DNA of 64,000 nucleotides, taken from Streptomyces sp. NK15101 (lineage in GTDB: Bacteria; Actinomycetota; Actinomycetes; Streptomycetales; Streptomycetaceae). Location: contig NZ_JAINVG010000018.1 of NCBI RefSeq assembly GCF_020400725.1, positions 1-64,000 on the forward strand, read 5' to 3'. The position numbers were made by a program, and so were the translations under genes. Every line of letters starts with the position of its first letter. Position 1 is the stretch's first letter. This document shows, one piece after another, positions 62,976 to 64,000 of the stretch. The notes beneath the pieces were generated by a model. That model was not told the DNA's origin. It saw nothing but the letters and a program-made list of their open reading frames with translations, and did not search any database.

Positions 62976-64000
62976 TCAGCTTCCGGTGTTCGCCCTGCGG
63001 CGGCGCCACCGGACGAGTGCGGCGCCCGCGGCGATCGCGGCGGCGGCGATGCCGGTGATCAGGGCCACGGGGGTGCCGCTGCCGGTGTCGGCGAGATCGC
63101 CGTCGGGGTCCGTCGGACCGGGCGGGGTGGTGACCTCAGGTCCGTCGGGGGACCGGCTGCCCGTCGGAGACGGGGTGGGCTTTCCCGTACCGGTCGGGCT
63201 CGGGGTCGGCTTCCCGGTGCCGGTCGCCGTGGGGGTGGGAGTGGGGGTGGGGGTGCCGGCCTCGGAGTGTCCGGCGCTGTTGCCGCCGAACATCAGGTAG
63301 CCCTCCTTGTTCGGGTCGTCCGCGACGGTGTCGACCGCGAAGCCGACGGTGCGGGGCTTGTAGCGCTGCTCGGTGCGGAAACGCACCGGGTTCATGTTCC
63401 GCTTGGGCTGCTTGGAGAAGTCGACCCCGCCGACGGTGTAGACGTAGACGTCCTCGCCGTTGTCCCACTTGTACTTGAAGGTGCCTTCGGTGAAGGCCTT
63501 GTAGTAGCGGTCCCAGACCTGCTTGCCGTTCCAGTCCTGGTGCGGGGCGCGCAGCGGCCAGCGCTTCACGTCGTCGCTGTCGATGATCCCGCGGTACTCG
63601 GCGGGCATGTCGGCGGCGTTCTGCCGGACCCATTCGGCGGCGACGCGCGCGGTGTAGACGCGACGCAGGTCGGCGTAGTAGTCGCCGTTGTTGACCTTCT
63701 CCGCGACCAGGGGCGTGATGTAGCGGTCGAGCACCCGGTCGGACTGCTGCGTCTCGGCCTCGGTGAGGTCGCAGCCCTTTCCGCCGGGCGGCTGCGTGTG
63801 GGTCTCCTGCGGGACCGTGGACAGCTTCAGCGGGGTGTCGAGGATGTGGATGCCGCCGTCCTGCTCGCGCACGACGGCGGTCTCGGGCTCGATCCAGTAG
63901 CGGAAGCCCGCCCAGCAGGGGAAGCCGTTGCGCTGGGGCAGGGCGTTCATGAAGTTCCGGCCCGCCTCCGTCTCGGGGTCCATGGCCTTGAAGATGTCGT
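62976..64000 (-). CDS. Sortase-anchored surface protein (5' partial)
   Basis: The frame is open to the right edge, so the start lies outside the window. At least 341 residues are seen. An N-terminal globular part has PCWAGFRYWIEPETAVVRE and Tyr/Trp-rich stretches; then a Thr/Pro repeat region (TPTPTPT, KPTPSPTGTGKPTPSPTG); then LADTG, a membrane helix (VALITGIAAAAIAAGAALV) and a basic tail (RWRRRRANTGS). LAxTG-helix-basic is the class-E sortase sorting signal, so the protein is linked to peptidoglycan. No enzyme family was recognised in the globular part. Confidence 0.85.
   Translation of the reverse strand, partial: DIFKAMDPETEAGRNFMNALPQRNGFPCWAGFRYWIEPETAVVREQDGGIHILDTPLKLSTVPQETHTQPPGGKGCDLTEAETQQSDRVLDRYITPLVAEKVNNGDYYADLRRVYTARVAAEWVRQNAADMPAEYRGIIDSDDVKRWPLRAPHQDWNGKQVWDRYYKAFTEGTFKYKWDNGEDVYVYTVGGVDFSKQPKRNMNPVRFRTEQRYKPRTVGFAVDTVADDPNKEGYLMFGGNSAGHSEAGTPTPTPTPTATGTGKPTPSPTGTGKPTPSPTGSRSPDGPEVTTPPGPTDPDGDLADTGSGTPVALITGIAAAAIAAGAALVRWRRRRANTGS

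Overview
The window is very GC-rich DNA with strong third-position G/C bias, Shine-Dalgarno starts, many ATGA/GTGA overlaps and Streptomyces-type families, so it is almost certainly from a Streptomyces or close relative. No rRNA, tRNA, CRISPR array or complete insertion sequence was seen.

From about 3.8 to 46 kb the window is a compact stress/dormancy island that closely parallels the DosR (DevR) regulon of Mycobacterium tuberculosis and the OsdK/OsdR system of S. coelicolor. It holds a DevR-like response regulator, a DevS-like double-GAF kinase that keeps the haem-ligand histidine position, two P-type ATPases, six universal stress proteins (USPs) plus a frameshifted fragment, an Hrp1 homologue (Rv2626c type), Hsp20, an Rv1733c-type membrane protein, an Acg-type nitroreductase, a NarK-type transporter and seven CBS-BON proteins. 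The metabolic part consists of PEP synthase, acetyl-CoA synthetase, a pyruvate dehydrogenase E1-alpha/E1-beta/E2 set, an acyl carrier protein, and an NAD-type formate dehydrogenase with a SHOCT protein. A beta-CASP nuclease, a cNMP-binding protein and an ABC exporter are also included. A palindrome close to GGRCCG-NN-CGGYCC recurs in the non-coding gaps before nearly every transcription unit, often as two copies 20-22 bp apart. It is the best candidate for the DevR/OsdR operator and ties the island together.

Layout: 1-3063, a kinase/substrate-binding-protein fusion fragment and a glycosyltransferase. 3064-4151, no confident gene but a perfect operator. 4152-6448, flavodoxin, CBS-BON, devR. 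6454-12489 (minus), USP-USP-ATPase-devS. 12737-18483 (plus), CBS-BON, Acg, beta-CASP nuclease, cNMP protein, two CBS-BON, DUF4389. 18410-27157 (minus), USP, ppsA, hrp1, hsp20, Rv1733c-like, ATPase. 27383-31257, USPs, an XRE-PNPOx fusion, CBS-BON, DUF1918. 31457-39176 (plus), a tightly overlapped eight-gene operon CBS-BON/acs/pdhA/pdhB/pdhC/acp/CBS-BON/USP. 39189-43890 (minus), formate dehydrogenase, divergent from narK (44123) and the ABC exporter (45450-49135).

From about 49.2 kb to the right edge the genes look like ordinary Streptomyces accessory and housekeeping functions: a flavodoxin and a GYD protein; an MFS/HbpS-like/NTF2/aldo-keto reductase operon; a luciferase-like oxidoreductase; a frameshifted methyltransferase; a divergent TetR/SDR pair; GH15; a sulfatase preceded by a short cysteine-containing leader peptide; a saccharopine-dehydrogenase-family protein; a TetR regulator; and the C-terminal part of a sortase-anchored surface protein. 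Two apparent single-base frameshifts lie in G/C homopolymers and may be sequencing errors.
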